Assembly (NCBI GenBank): GCA_002441095.1
Contig: DJVG01000020.1
Span: 44,238 to 63,271 of the forward strand
Direction of reading: 5' to 3'
Length of the DNA stretch: 19,034 nt
Source of the DNA: Elusimicrobia bacterium UBA6262
GTDB taxonomy: Bacteria > CAYTYR01 > UBA6262
In this document: in pieces, positions 13,569-19,034 of the stretch
Numbering within the stretch: the stretch's first letter is position 1
Layout: every line of letters begins with the position of its first letter
The notes under the pieces: model-generated
Database searches by the model: none
Seen by the model: the letters and a program-made list of their open reading frames with translations, nothing else
Told to the model about the DNA's origin: nothing
Translations under genes and position numbers: made by a program

Positions 13569-14446
13569 GAGATTATTTTAGGCATCCCCGACATTTTAAA
13601 ATCCTGTTCCATTTTTTCCAGTAATTCTATGCGTCTGGCCAGCGGTGGATGAGTGCTGAATAAACCGGCTAATCCTGCGCCAGTTAAGGGATTAACTATA
13701 AACATGTGCGCAGTGCTGGGATTAGCAGCCATGGGTATCTGCTTACCAGCGTCAACCAGTTTTTTCAGGGCATTAGCCAACGCCAATGGACGCCCGGAAA
13801 TTTTAGCCCCGCCTTCGTCAGCCATATATTCACGTGAACGCGAGATAGACATCTGGATCAACAGTGCCGCCAGGGGCGCCAGCAGGATTATCAGCAGTGC
13901 CCCTAATCCGCCACCACCTTCATTATCCCTGTCCCGGCCCATACCGCCAAACATCAAACCAAATTGCCCTATCCTCGCCAGCATGGTGATCGCCCCGGCA
14001 AAGGTGGCCGCAATTGTCGACAGCAGGATATCCCGGTGCTTTACATGGCTCAACTCATGCGCCAGGACACCTTCCAGCTCTGACTGGTTTAAAATATCCA
14101 GGATACCTCTCGTTACAGCTACTGCCGCATGAGCCGGGTCCCGGCCAGTGGCAAAGGCATTAGGTGTCGGATTTTCAATGATATATACTTTCGGCATCGG
14201 GAGATTTGCTTTTATGGTCAGGTTCTTGATCACCCTATAGAGATCAACAGCTTCCTCTTCTTTGACGAGTTTCGCTTTGTACATCATGAGGACTATGGAA
14301 TCACTGAACCAGTACATGAAAAAATTAGTACCTACGGCGAAGACAAAGGCCATGACCATGCCCTGCTGTCCGCCGATCGCCCGGCCAGCCCAGGCAAATA
14401 ATAATATTAAGACAAACATCAAAGCGAAGGTTTTAATTGAATTCAT
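13565..14446 (-). CDS. htpX: HtpX-type M48 membrane zinc protease
   Basis: The 293-residue protein has two N-terminal membrane spans (about 7-25 and 29-48) and two more near 143-165 and 181-200. The zinc site is HELSH (130-134) with Glu206 in SREYMAD as third ligand. ENPTPNAFATGRDP (91-104) and THPPLARRIELLE near the end are also typical. HtpX degrades misfolded membrane proteins. AGGAGG lies 9 bases before the ATG. The stop overlaps the PASTA gene start. Placement after fmt-DUF116 matches Firmicutes-type clusters. Confidence 0.96.
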   Translation of the reverse strand: MNSIKTFALMFVLILLFAWAGRAIGGQQGMVMAFVFAVGTNFFMYWFSDSIVLMMYKAKLVKEEEAVDLYRVIKNLTIKANLPMPKVYIIENPTPNAFATGRDPAHAAVAVTRGILDILNQSELEGVLAHELSHVKHRDILLSTIAATFAGAITMLARIGQFGLMFGGMGRDRDNEGGGGLGALLIILLAPLAALLIQMSISRSREYMADEGGAKISGRPLALANALKKLVDAGKQIPMAANPSTAHMFIVNPLTGAGLAGLFSTHPPLARRIELLEKMEQDFKMSGMPKIIS

Positions 14447-14468
14447 ATCTCTTAATCCTCCTGCTGAC

Positions 14469-14975
14469 TTACTTTAAAATATGCTGAATGATCTGTTCTA
14501 CTTCGTCTATTCCGACATCAGTGTTCACGCACGGGCCAAAAGGCCGCTGGTTGACCACAGCATGCACTGCTACAGGATACGTATCAATGATGCCGCTGGA
14601 TAGTTCCTTTTCACAGGCTACCGCGATCACGGTATCTGCTTTAGTTTCTGCCAAGACTTGGCGCGCCAGCCTGCCGCCAGTCACTACTACCAGCTTGATC
14701 TTGTACTTCTCACTGAGCGCCAGGAGGTCTTTAACTTTGCATTTGCCGCACTTGAGACAATTTTGCGCGTCTTCAACCACATTATTCGTACAATCTTTAT
14801 TTTGCAGGCAACTGGGGGTCAGGATTAATATTTTTTCCGCTTTCCCTCTTCCCTTGCCGCGCAAACGATTATTTAATTTGATCAGGTAGAGCTCGGTCTT
14901 ATCGGGCGCGATCCGGAGTATTTTTCCGGCCAATAGTACTACGGGGAAATATATATTGTAAATAAACCAGTTCAT
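14469..14975 (-). CDS. DUF116 family protein, cysteine-rich
   Basis: The 168-residue protein matches the DUF116 family: a hydrophobic N-terminal segment (about 1-20), then TPSCLQNKDC, NCLKCGKCKVKDLL and VVTGGRLARQ, ending with VACEKELSSGI and the signature VNQRPFGPCVNTDV. Seven cysteines (56, 62, 73, 76, 79, 121, 149) suggest a bound metal, possibly an iron-sulfur cluster. Its reaction is unknown. In many anaerobes it follows fmt, as here with a 4-base ATGA overlap, so it may be linked to formyl-Met or formate metabolism, or merely share expression. The N-terminal hydrophobic stretch suggests membrane association. Confidence 0.93.
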   Translation of the reverse strand: MNWFIYNIYFPVVLLAGKILRIAPDKTELYLIKLNNRLRGKGRGKAEKILILTPSCLQNKDCTNNVVEDAQNCLKCGKCKVKDLLALSEKYKIKLVVVTGGRLARQVLAETKADTVIAVACEKELSSGIIDTYPVAVHAVVNQRPFGPCVNTDVGIDEVEQIIQHILK

Positions 14976-15937
14976 TTTAGTGTCCCTAGCACATCGCCCT
15001 TCTTGAGATGATGACCTATGACAAAGTTATAAGCAGGCATCACTTTACCGCCTTCAGATTGCACCCTGGTCAAAAGCAGGCCGCCCTGTTCGCACTTTAC
15101 CGCAAATCCATGATTTTTTAATATCTCCAGGATCGTTCCGTTGGCCGCCGTTTTATGATTCAATTCAATCCTGGGTATTTCTTCGGCTTCCCAGATCTTC
15201 AGCATATGTTTCCTGCCGCCGTGTTCATAAAACGTGAATGCCCCCGGCCAGGGATACATCCCGCGGACGAAATTATATAATTCCCGGGAATTCTTTTGCC
15301 AGTCTATCAGGCCACTTTCCTTGACTAGCAGTGCGGCATAAGAAGATTGTGATTCATCCTGCGGTTTTGCTTCAGCTTTCCCTTGCCTGATCAGCGCTAT
15401 GGTCTCCTGTAAAACCTCTACGCCAGCCTTGGTCAGCTTTTCAGTCAGGGTGACAGTTGTGTCTTTTTGCTCGATGGGAACTTCCCTTTGCAAGAGCACC
15501 GGGCCACTGTCCAATTTCCTGACCAGGAACATAGTCGAAATGCCGGTCTTTTCTTCCCCCTTGATGATGGCGGCCTGGATCGGGCTGGCGCCGCGGTATT
15601 TAGGCAAAAGAGAAAAATGGACGTTGATCGTGCCCTGTTTAGGCAAATCTAATAATTTCTGGCTCAATATTTGTCCAAAACCGACTACGATTGCCAAGTC
15701 GGGATTCAGGCTTTTTAATGCTGCCAAAGAACTGGTTTCATTTATTTTTACCGGTTGAAACACCGGAATGTTCTTTTTCTGGGCTAATACTTTTACCGGG
15801 GGTTCTTGTATTTCCTGCTTCCGTCCTACCGGCTTATCAGGCATGGTCACTACACCGACTATATCCTCTCCCATATCCAACAGTGACTGCAGGAAAGGTA
15901 CCGCGTATTTGGGCGTACCCATGAAAATGACCCGCAT
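14972..15937 (-). CDS. fmt: Methionyl-tRNA formyltransferase
   Basis: The 321-residue enzyme formylates initiator Met-tRNA with 10-formyl-tetrahydrofolate. It has the N-terminal MRVIFMGTPKYAVPFLQSL, the catalytic set in INVHFSLLPKYRGASPIQ (Asn105, His107) and KLDSGPVL (Asp143), and a C-terminal OB-like domain (MYPWPGAFTFY and on) that binds tRNA. It starts 8 bases after the def stop and overlaps DUF116 by four. Length is normal and no feature is missing. Confidence 0.97.
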   Translation of the reverse strand: MRVIFMGTPKYAVPFLQSLLDMGEDIVGVVTMPDKPVGRKQEIQEPPVKVLAQKKNIPVFQPVKINETSSLAALKSLNPDLAIVVGFGQILSQKLLDLPKQGTINVHFSLLPKYRGASPIQAAIIKGEEKTGISTMFLVRKLDSGPVLLQREVPIEQKDTTVTLTEKLTKAGVEVLQETIALIRQGKAEAKPQDESQSSYAALLVKESGLIDWQKNSRELYNFVRGMYPWPGAFTFYEHGGRKHMLKIWEAEEIPRIELNHKTAANGTILEILKNHGFAVKCEQGGLLLTRVQSEGGKVMPAYNFVIGHHLKKGDVLGTLK

Positions 15938-15945
15938 ACTACTCC

Positions 15946-16446
15946 CTAACTAGTTGCTTTTTTCATTTTGCTCTTGAGTTTGATCTTTTCGAGGAAGCCA
16001 GCGAAATCAACAATTAATTTACCCTTTAAATGGTCCATCTCATGCTGGATCGCCCGCGATAAAAAGCCGCTGTCCTCACGGATGATCTTTTCACCCCTCT
16101 GATTGAGGGCTTGTACTACTGTTTTCTTAGCCCGCTTCACTTTCACGGAAGCTCTGGGGCAGGACAGGCAACCCTCTTCCATTATCTCTGCCCCTTCTTT
16201 AGACAGCAATTCAGGGTTGATCAAGACAACTAATTCATGCTTGCCCGACATATCCCCGATATCAACAACCAATAAATTCTTATTTACACCTACTTGCGGA
16301 GCGGCTAAGCCAACTCCTTTGTGCGCATACATGGTTTCCAGCATATCATTCACCAGTTTAAGCACTTCCGGCGTGACTTCCTTTATATCTTCATTTTTCT
16401 TACGGAGACAAGGATCCCCGTAGGTTTTTATGGACATTATACTCAT
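15946..16446 (-). CDS. def: Peptide deformylase
   Basis: The 166-residue enzyme removes the formyl group from nascent proteins. Motif 1 is GVGLAAPQVG (44-53), motif 2 is EGCLSCP (91-97) and motif 3 is QHEMDH (134-139), giving the metal ligands Cys93, His135, His139 and the catalytic Glu136. The residue after CLS is Cys, where Val or Ile is more usual, so there is an extra thiol near the active site. TTAGGTG precedes the first ATG at 16446; a second ATG nine bases on is possible. It is the first gene of the long operon and is served by the promoter at 16521-16549. Confidence 0.97.
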   Translation of the reverse strand: MSIMSIKTYGDPCLRKKNEDIKEVTPEVLKLVNDMLETMYAHKGVGLAAPQVGVNKNLLVVDIGDMSGKHELVVLINPELLSKEGAEIMEEGCLSCPRASVKVKRAKKTVVQALNQRGEKIIREDSGFLSRAIQHEMDHLKGKLIVDFAGFLEKIKLKSKMKKATS

Positions 16447-16469
16447 AAAACACCTAAGACTAAATCCTT

Positions 16470-16516
16470 AAAAAAATAAGTTAAGGCAATCCACATATAT
16501 TATAGTAGATTGCCTT
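16470..16516 (-). promoter_or_regulatory. 5'-terminal stem-loop of the def transcript
   Basis: AAGGCAATC (16516-16508) pairs with GATTGCCTT (16491-16483), 9 bp with a 16-base AT-rich loop, and a seven-T run follows after six bases. The predicted start of transcription (near 16514) is at the foot of the stem, so it may be a protective 5' hairpin; a terminator for RNA arriving from upstream is also possible. Confidence 0.55.
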
Positions 16517-16520
16517 TTTA

Positions 16521-16549
16521 AATATATACTATTTTAACCTAAATGTCAA
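16521..16549 (-). promoter_or_regulatory. Promoter of the def operon
   Basis: -35 TTGACA (16549-16544) and -10 TATATT (16526-16521) are exactly 17 bases apart on the minus strand, about 75 bases before the def start codon. The genes down to yraN follow with small gaps or overlaps and without visible terminators. Confidence 0.75.
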
Positions 16550-16560
16550 TTAAAAACATT

Positions 16561-16650
16561 ATCTGATTACACTGATTTCGAAATAGATTACACCGATTAA
16601 GAAATCTGTGGAATCTCTCTCAAAATACCTGTCCGCCTCAGGCGGATGTG
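16561..16650. repeat. Degenerate GATTACAC-type dispersed repeat with palindrome
   Basis: GATTACACTGATT (16565-16577) and GATTACACCGATT (16586-16598) recur at a 21-base spacing, with a weaker third copy near 16601-16615. The near-perfect palindrome TCCGCCTCAGGCGGA lies at 16632-16646. No ORF is present. I read this as intergenic repeat debris between the ncRNA candidate and the def promoter. Confidence 0.55.
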
Positions 16651-16662
16651 TAATCGTACTTA

Positions 16663-16701
16663 TTAAAAATGAATCGGGTCTACTGTATTAGAGTAGACCC
16701 G
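16663..16701 (-). terminator. Terminator-like hairpin ending the candidate RNA
   Basis: CGGGTCTACT (16684-16675 read as its complement arm) and AGTAGACCCG form a perfect 10-bp stem with a 7-base loop (16675-16701). On the minus strand it is followed by ATTCATTTTTAA; the T-run begins five bases after the stem, so efficiency is uncertain. Confidence 0.6.
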
Positions 16702-16807
16702 GTTCCCTGGCTAGGAAACCTGAGAAAATCACGCTGGTGCCTTCCCAAGTTTAGTCATATCTTTGACGCCGTGGCAGTCTCCGTGACTTTACGTCTTTCA
16801 TATGACT
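16663..16807 (-). ncRNA. Candidate structured RNA with own promoter and terminator
   Basis: Transcription predicted to start near 16807 gives about 140 nt without a convincing ORF. The RNA opens with a long stem: TTAGTCATAT (16809-16800) pairs with ATATGACTAA (16760-16751) over 10 bp. Inside are an internal loop (GAAA against AAAG), a GACG/CGTC helix, and a purine-rich core containing GACGTAAAGTCACGG and GACTGCC. Next come GGTTTCC/GGGAACC (16720-16714 with 16707-16701) and a 10-bp terminator stem CGGGTCTACT/AGTAGACCCG with a T-run. The core words recall the c-di-GMP-I (GEMM) aptamer (GACGCAAAGYCAC, GACTGCC), but the matching GGCAAACC arm is not in place, so I do not assign that class. It lies after the PorV-like gene and before def, which has its own promoter, so it may be a free-standing RNA or a leader. 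Confidence 0.55.
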
Positions 16808-16813
16808 AAGATA

Positions 16814-16842
16814 AAATTAGCATATTTTGCCTAGCTTGTCAA
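16814..16842 (-). promoter_or_regulatory. Promoter of the candidate structured RNA
   Basis: -35 TTGACA (16842-16837) and -10 TAATTT (16819-16814) are separated by 17 bases. The predicted start near 16807 coincides with the foot of the first stem of the RNA, which supports the promoter call. Confidence 0.65.
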
Positions 16843-16860
16843 GATAATATTGGGTATCAA

Positions 16861-17745
16861 CTAGAACTTCACACCCAGGGAAATAGTATGCACATCACCC
16901 AGGTCAGCATAGGGCACAAAAGCATAGTTAAAGCTGAACCATTCCTGCGTAAAGCCTAAGCCCAGGGAGAGATCCTCTGAATCATAGCCGAACTTGTACC
17001 CCGCCAACAGGGTTAAGACATCCAGTAACTGGTAGGAAAAACCAAGATGCTTCTTGATATAGCTTTCATCATAGATCTTCACTGCGTCCAGCTCCGCGGT
17101 CAAAGCTTTGTGTCTGTAGATAGCCCCAATCCGGAACAGCGACGGCAGAGGTTCTTGCTCATCCAGGTACTTGATCTGCCCACCCAGGTTCTGCAGAGCC
17201 GCGCCAAATTGCAGCTGCTCGCTGTAGAGGTACTTGGCTCCGACATCAAACAGGAATGTGCTGTCTGAGTATTCTTCGATGAGCTCGGAGCTCAGGTATT
17301 TCAAACTGCCGCCGAGGATAACCTGGCCCAGCTTCCGGTTCAGGGATAAGAGGCCAACCAGGTCTGACTGCGCTTTCACACTGCGCTCATCACCAGCCGC
17401 AGTCAGCAGTTCGATCGGCCCGCCATTGTAGTGCAGGATATTGACGCCTAAACTGCCAAAGGATAATGGTACGGCTAAACCAAAGGCGCTGAAGCTGTCC
17501 TCCAGCAGGCCCTGGTGGAAATGCGCTGAGAACTGCCGGTCCTGGATCTCCTGGGCCGGATTGTAGCTGAAGCCGAAAACATCGTTGCTGCTGGCAACAT
17601 AGGCTTCGCCCAAAGCTGTGGCTTTGGCGCTGACTGGCTGCAGCAGTATGATGCCTCCGGACAGGCCGGTCTCGGCCAATAGGAGAGCCGGCAATGCGGT
17701 GATTGTCATGAGGCTTAACGCTATGATCAGTTTTTTGATGTTCAT
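16861..17745 (-). CDS. PorV/PorQ-like outer-membrane protein
   Basis: The 294-residue protein has a signal peptide (about 1-24, cleavage near LLLA-ET) and then the pattern of PorV/PorQ (UPF0164, FadL-like) barrels: the opening LLQPVSAKATALGEAYVASS, then DVFGFSYNPA, amphipathic strands such as FSAFGLAVPLSFGSLGVNIL and LGFSYQLLDVLTLLAGYKFG, and a terminal strand ending in Phe (ISLGVKF). In type IX secretion, PorV carries cargo from the translocon to the attachment complex; similar proteins also occur widely in candidate phyla without proven T9SS. It starts 10 bases after a gene whose product ends in a FlgD/T9SS-type domain, with GGGGGGAAAG as ribosome site, so co-expression is likely. Confidence 0.85.
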   Translation of the reverse strand: MNIKKLIIALSLMTITALPALLLAETGLSGGIILLQPVSAKATALGEAYVASSNDVFGFSYNPAQEIQDRQFSAHFHQGLLEDSFSAFGLAVPLSFGSLGVNILHYNGGPIELLTAAGDERSVKAQSDLVGLLSLNRKLGQVILGGSLKYLSSELIEEYSDSTFLFDVGAKYLYSEQLQFGAALQNLGGQIKYLDEQEPLPSLFRIGAIYRHKALTAELDAVKIYDESYIKKHLGFSYQLLDVLTLLAGYKFGYDSEDLSLGLGFTQEWFSFNYAFVPYADLGDVHTISLGVKF

Positions 17746-17755
17746 CTTTCCCCCC

Positions 17756-19034
17756 CTACTTCACAACCGCAATTTTTTTCTTCTCGTCTAAGCCAGCTCC
17801 CTGGATATGTACCAGGTAGATGCCCGAGGCCACTACTTCCTGGACTGCGTTCCGGCAGGACCAGAGCACGGTCTCCCGTATCCCGGGTTGGACCTCGACG
17901 CTTGTTTCCCAGACTAATTCCCCGCGCATGGTATAGACCTTGACAGCTACCTGGCCTGAGCCCTCGGCAGTAATCATGATCTGCGCCTGTTCTCCGTGCC
18001 GCGGCTTGATTGCGCCGTTCTCGCCGCCCTGCACCTTGATCTCAGCAGTAGTTGTAACAACTGTTACTTCCGGACCATTCAAGGCACTGGTTACCGCACC
18101 AGTGGCAGCAGCATCATTGGCATCCAAGGCTTCGAAGTAGTAAGTATAGTCAGTGCCTGCCGTCAGGCCGCTCTTGGAGTAGGTGTACAGTTTGCCGTCG
18201 GTGTAGGTGGTATCACTTCTCTCCACTGCGTCCATCGTGAAAGGACTGCCAGTGATAGCTGTACCGCCTTTCTTGATATGCAGTTTAGGATAGCCGCTCT
18301 TGGGCGCGTCATTGTCGGCATCAGTATATTTTATCCGGTAGACAAAGCTTAGCGCCGTGTCCCCGCTTTGTGGTTTGACCCCGCTGGCGGTGTAGCCAGA
18401 CTCTCCGGTGTAGTCCAGGGTCGGCACGTTGTTGCTGACATCCGGATTACTGACATCCGGATTGTCTGTTGCCGTCGTGCCTGCGCCAGTGGCGGTGCCG
18501 TCATTGGCATCCAGAGCCTCAAAGTAATAGGTATAGTCAGTGCCTGCCGTCAGGCCGCTCTTGGAGTAGGTGTACAGCTTGCCGTCGGTGTAAGTCGTAT
18601 CACTGCTCTCTACCTCTGTCATCGTGAAGGGACTGCCAGTGATAGCTGTCCCGCCTTTCTTGATGTGTACTTTCGGATAGCCGCTCTTGGGCGCGTCATT
18701 GTCTGCATCAGTATATTTTACCCGGTAGACAAAGCTGGTGGAAACATCTCCGCTGAGCGGATACACTCCGCTGGTGCTATAGTTGGTTTCAGCAGTGTAG
18801 GTCAGGGTTGGCCTAGCATTAGCTTTTACATATTTAAGATCAGCATTGTTATTATCATAATAGGCAATATTTGGCACATCGTCACCATTCAGCGCAATCG
18901 AGGTATAAGAGCCCACACTTCCGTTTGAGTCCACGGTTTCTGTGGACCAGGCGCTCCCATTCCACTTGACATACTTGAGGTCCTCGTTGGCAGCATCATA
19001 ATATGATACATGCGGATAGCCGCTGCTGTCCAGC
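17756..19034 (-). CDS. Repeat-rich secreted protein with FlgD-type C-terminal Ig domain (N-terminus outside window)
   Basis: The frame is open to the window edge, giving 425 visible residues; an internal GTG at 18934 is not a convincing start because homologous sequence continues upstream of it. The visible N-terminal part has two copies, 47 residues apart, of a P-x-(V/I)-(S/A)-YYD ... DLKYVK motif, likely beta-propeller or BNR-like repeats with more copies beyond the edge. Then come two nearly identical extracellular beta domains with a 387-bp (129-residue) period (SFVYRVKYTDADNDAPKSGY, then TYSKSGLTAGTDYTYYFEAL), joined by a NPDVS-NPDVS micro-duplication. The last about 90 residues (VKVYTMRGELVWE, then SGIYLVHIQG and KKKIAVVK) are a FlgD_Ig/T9SS-CTD-like domain. 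It is probably exported to the cell surface and probably adhesive; no enzyme motif is seen. Confidence 0.85.
   Translation of the reverse strand, partial: LDSSGYPHVSYYDAANEDLKYVKWNGSAWSTETVDSNGSVGSYTSIALNGDDVPNIAYYDNNNADLKYVKANARPTLTYTAETNYSTSGVYPLSGDVSTSFVYRVKYTDADNDAPKSGYPKVHIKKGGTAITGSPFTMTEVESSDTTYTDGKLYTYSKSGLTAGTDYTYYFEALDANDGTATGAGTTATDNPDVSNPDVSNNVPTLDYTGESGYTASGVKPQSGDTALSFVYRIKYTDADNDAPKSGYPKLHIKKGGTAITGSPFTMDAVERSDTTYTDGKLYTYSKSGLTAGTDYTYYFEALDANDAAATGAVTSALNGPEVTVVTTTAEIKVQGGENGAIKPRHGEQAQIMITAEGSGQVAVKVYTMRGELVWETSVEVQPGIRETVLWSCRNAVQEVVASGIYLVHIQGAGLDEKKKIAVVK
18093..18810. repeat. Two tandem coding repeats with 387-bp period
   Basis: The block around 18093-18425 recurs around 18480-18812. 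For example, CAGTGCCTGCCGTCAGGCCG occurs at 18151 and at 18538. Long stretches are identical at the DNA level, including silent positions, which points to recent duplication or ongoing gene conversion. A 14-15-base direct duplication (18435-18449 and 18450-18463) sits in the linker between them. Confidence 0.85.

Noticed and set aside
16663..16807. Firm assignment of the structured RNA to the c-di-GMP-I riboswitch class
   Set aside because: Core words are similar but the GGCAAACC segment and its GAAA-capped helix are not found in the right place before the core. A GGCAAA occurs only inside the promoter spacer.
18093..18812. CRISPR-like or mobile-element repeats
   Set aside because: The repeats are long, in frame, two in number and without spacers. 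They are duplicated protein domains.
18368..18928. Plus-strand ORF of 186 codons opposite the repeat protein
   Set aside because: It is a shadow of the tandem coding repeats on the minus strand; its own apparent internal repetition is caused by them.
1..19034. tRNA or rRNA genes, transposases, integrases or defence systems
   Set aside because: I found no cloverleaf-like segments, rRNA landmarks, transposase or integrase motifs or known defence genes on either strand. The content is chromosomal housekeeping plus envelope genes.

Overview
The window is a gene-dense stretch of bacterial chromosome with moderate GC. Every gene I can support lies on the minus strand, so the text below follows transcription from high to low coordinates. 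The organism looks like an uncultivated Gram-negative-type bacterium. Evidence for an outer membrane is a PorV/PorQ-like barrel, a second small barrel-like protein, a VWA lipoprotein and a cargo-like protein ending in a FlgD/T9SS-type Ig domain. The housekeeping order (def, fmt, DUF116, htpX, PASTA, rpe, then rpsP, khpA, trmD, rplS, rnhB, yraN) resembles Firmicutes-type clusters. The mixture suggests a candidate phylum, but I cannot name the taxon from sequence alone.

Region 1 (19034-16861): the C-terminal part of a large repeat-containing surface or secreted protein, followed 10 bases later by a PorV/PorQ-like outer-membrane protein. This is a plausible secretion cargo and carrier pair.

Region 2 (16860-16447): about 410 bases without a gene. 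It holds a strong promoter firing into a compact structured RNA (about 16807-16663) closed by a terminator-like hairpin, then a degenerate dispersed repeat, then the promoter of the def operon with a stem-loop at the predicted 5' end of its mRNA. The structured RNA is the best candidate here for something undescribed.

Region 3 (16446-9147): tightly packed, often 4-base-overlapping genes for N-formyl-methionine handling (fmt, def), a membrane protease (htpX), a PASTA-only membrane protein, pentose phosphate epimerase, ribosomal proteins S16 and L19, KhpA, the tRNA m1G37 methyltransferase TrmD, RNase HII and a YraN nuclease-fold protein. Compared with the familiar gene orders, the Ser/Thr kinase block and rimM are missing.

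Region 4 (9054-3341): an envelope-related group comprising an exported HEAT-repeat protein, an unknown 142-residue protein, a UgtP/MGDG-synthase-like glycosyltransferase, a LeuT-like sodium:amino-acid symporter followed by a 31-residue one-helix protein (probable accessory subunit), a small barrel-like protein and a VWA lipoprotein.

Region 5 (3340-1): single-gene units, most with their own promoter: a small secreted or membrane protein, a CBM/galactose-binding-like exported protein, a DUF413/MaoP-like protein, and comM (cut by the window edge). Two of these units share a very similar leader: a TTGACA promoter, a TAAGTGC element, then a terminator-like hairpin with 5' arm AGCATTAGT starting about 36 nt after the predicted start site. 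Short repetitive debris in several gaps (9085-9146, 10553-10648, 11600-11692, 16561-16650) indicates repeat activity, and in trmD it appears to have supplied the last codons of the gene.
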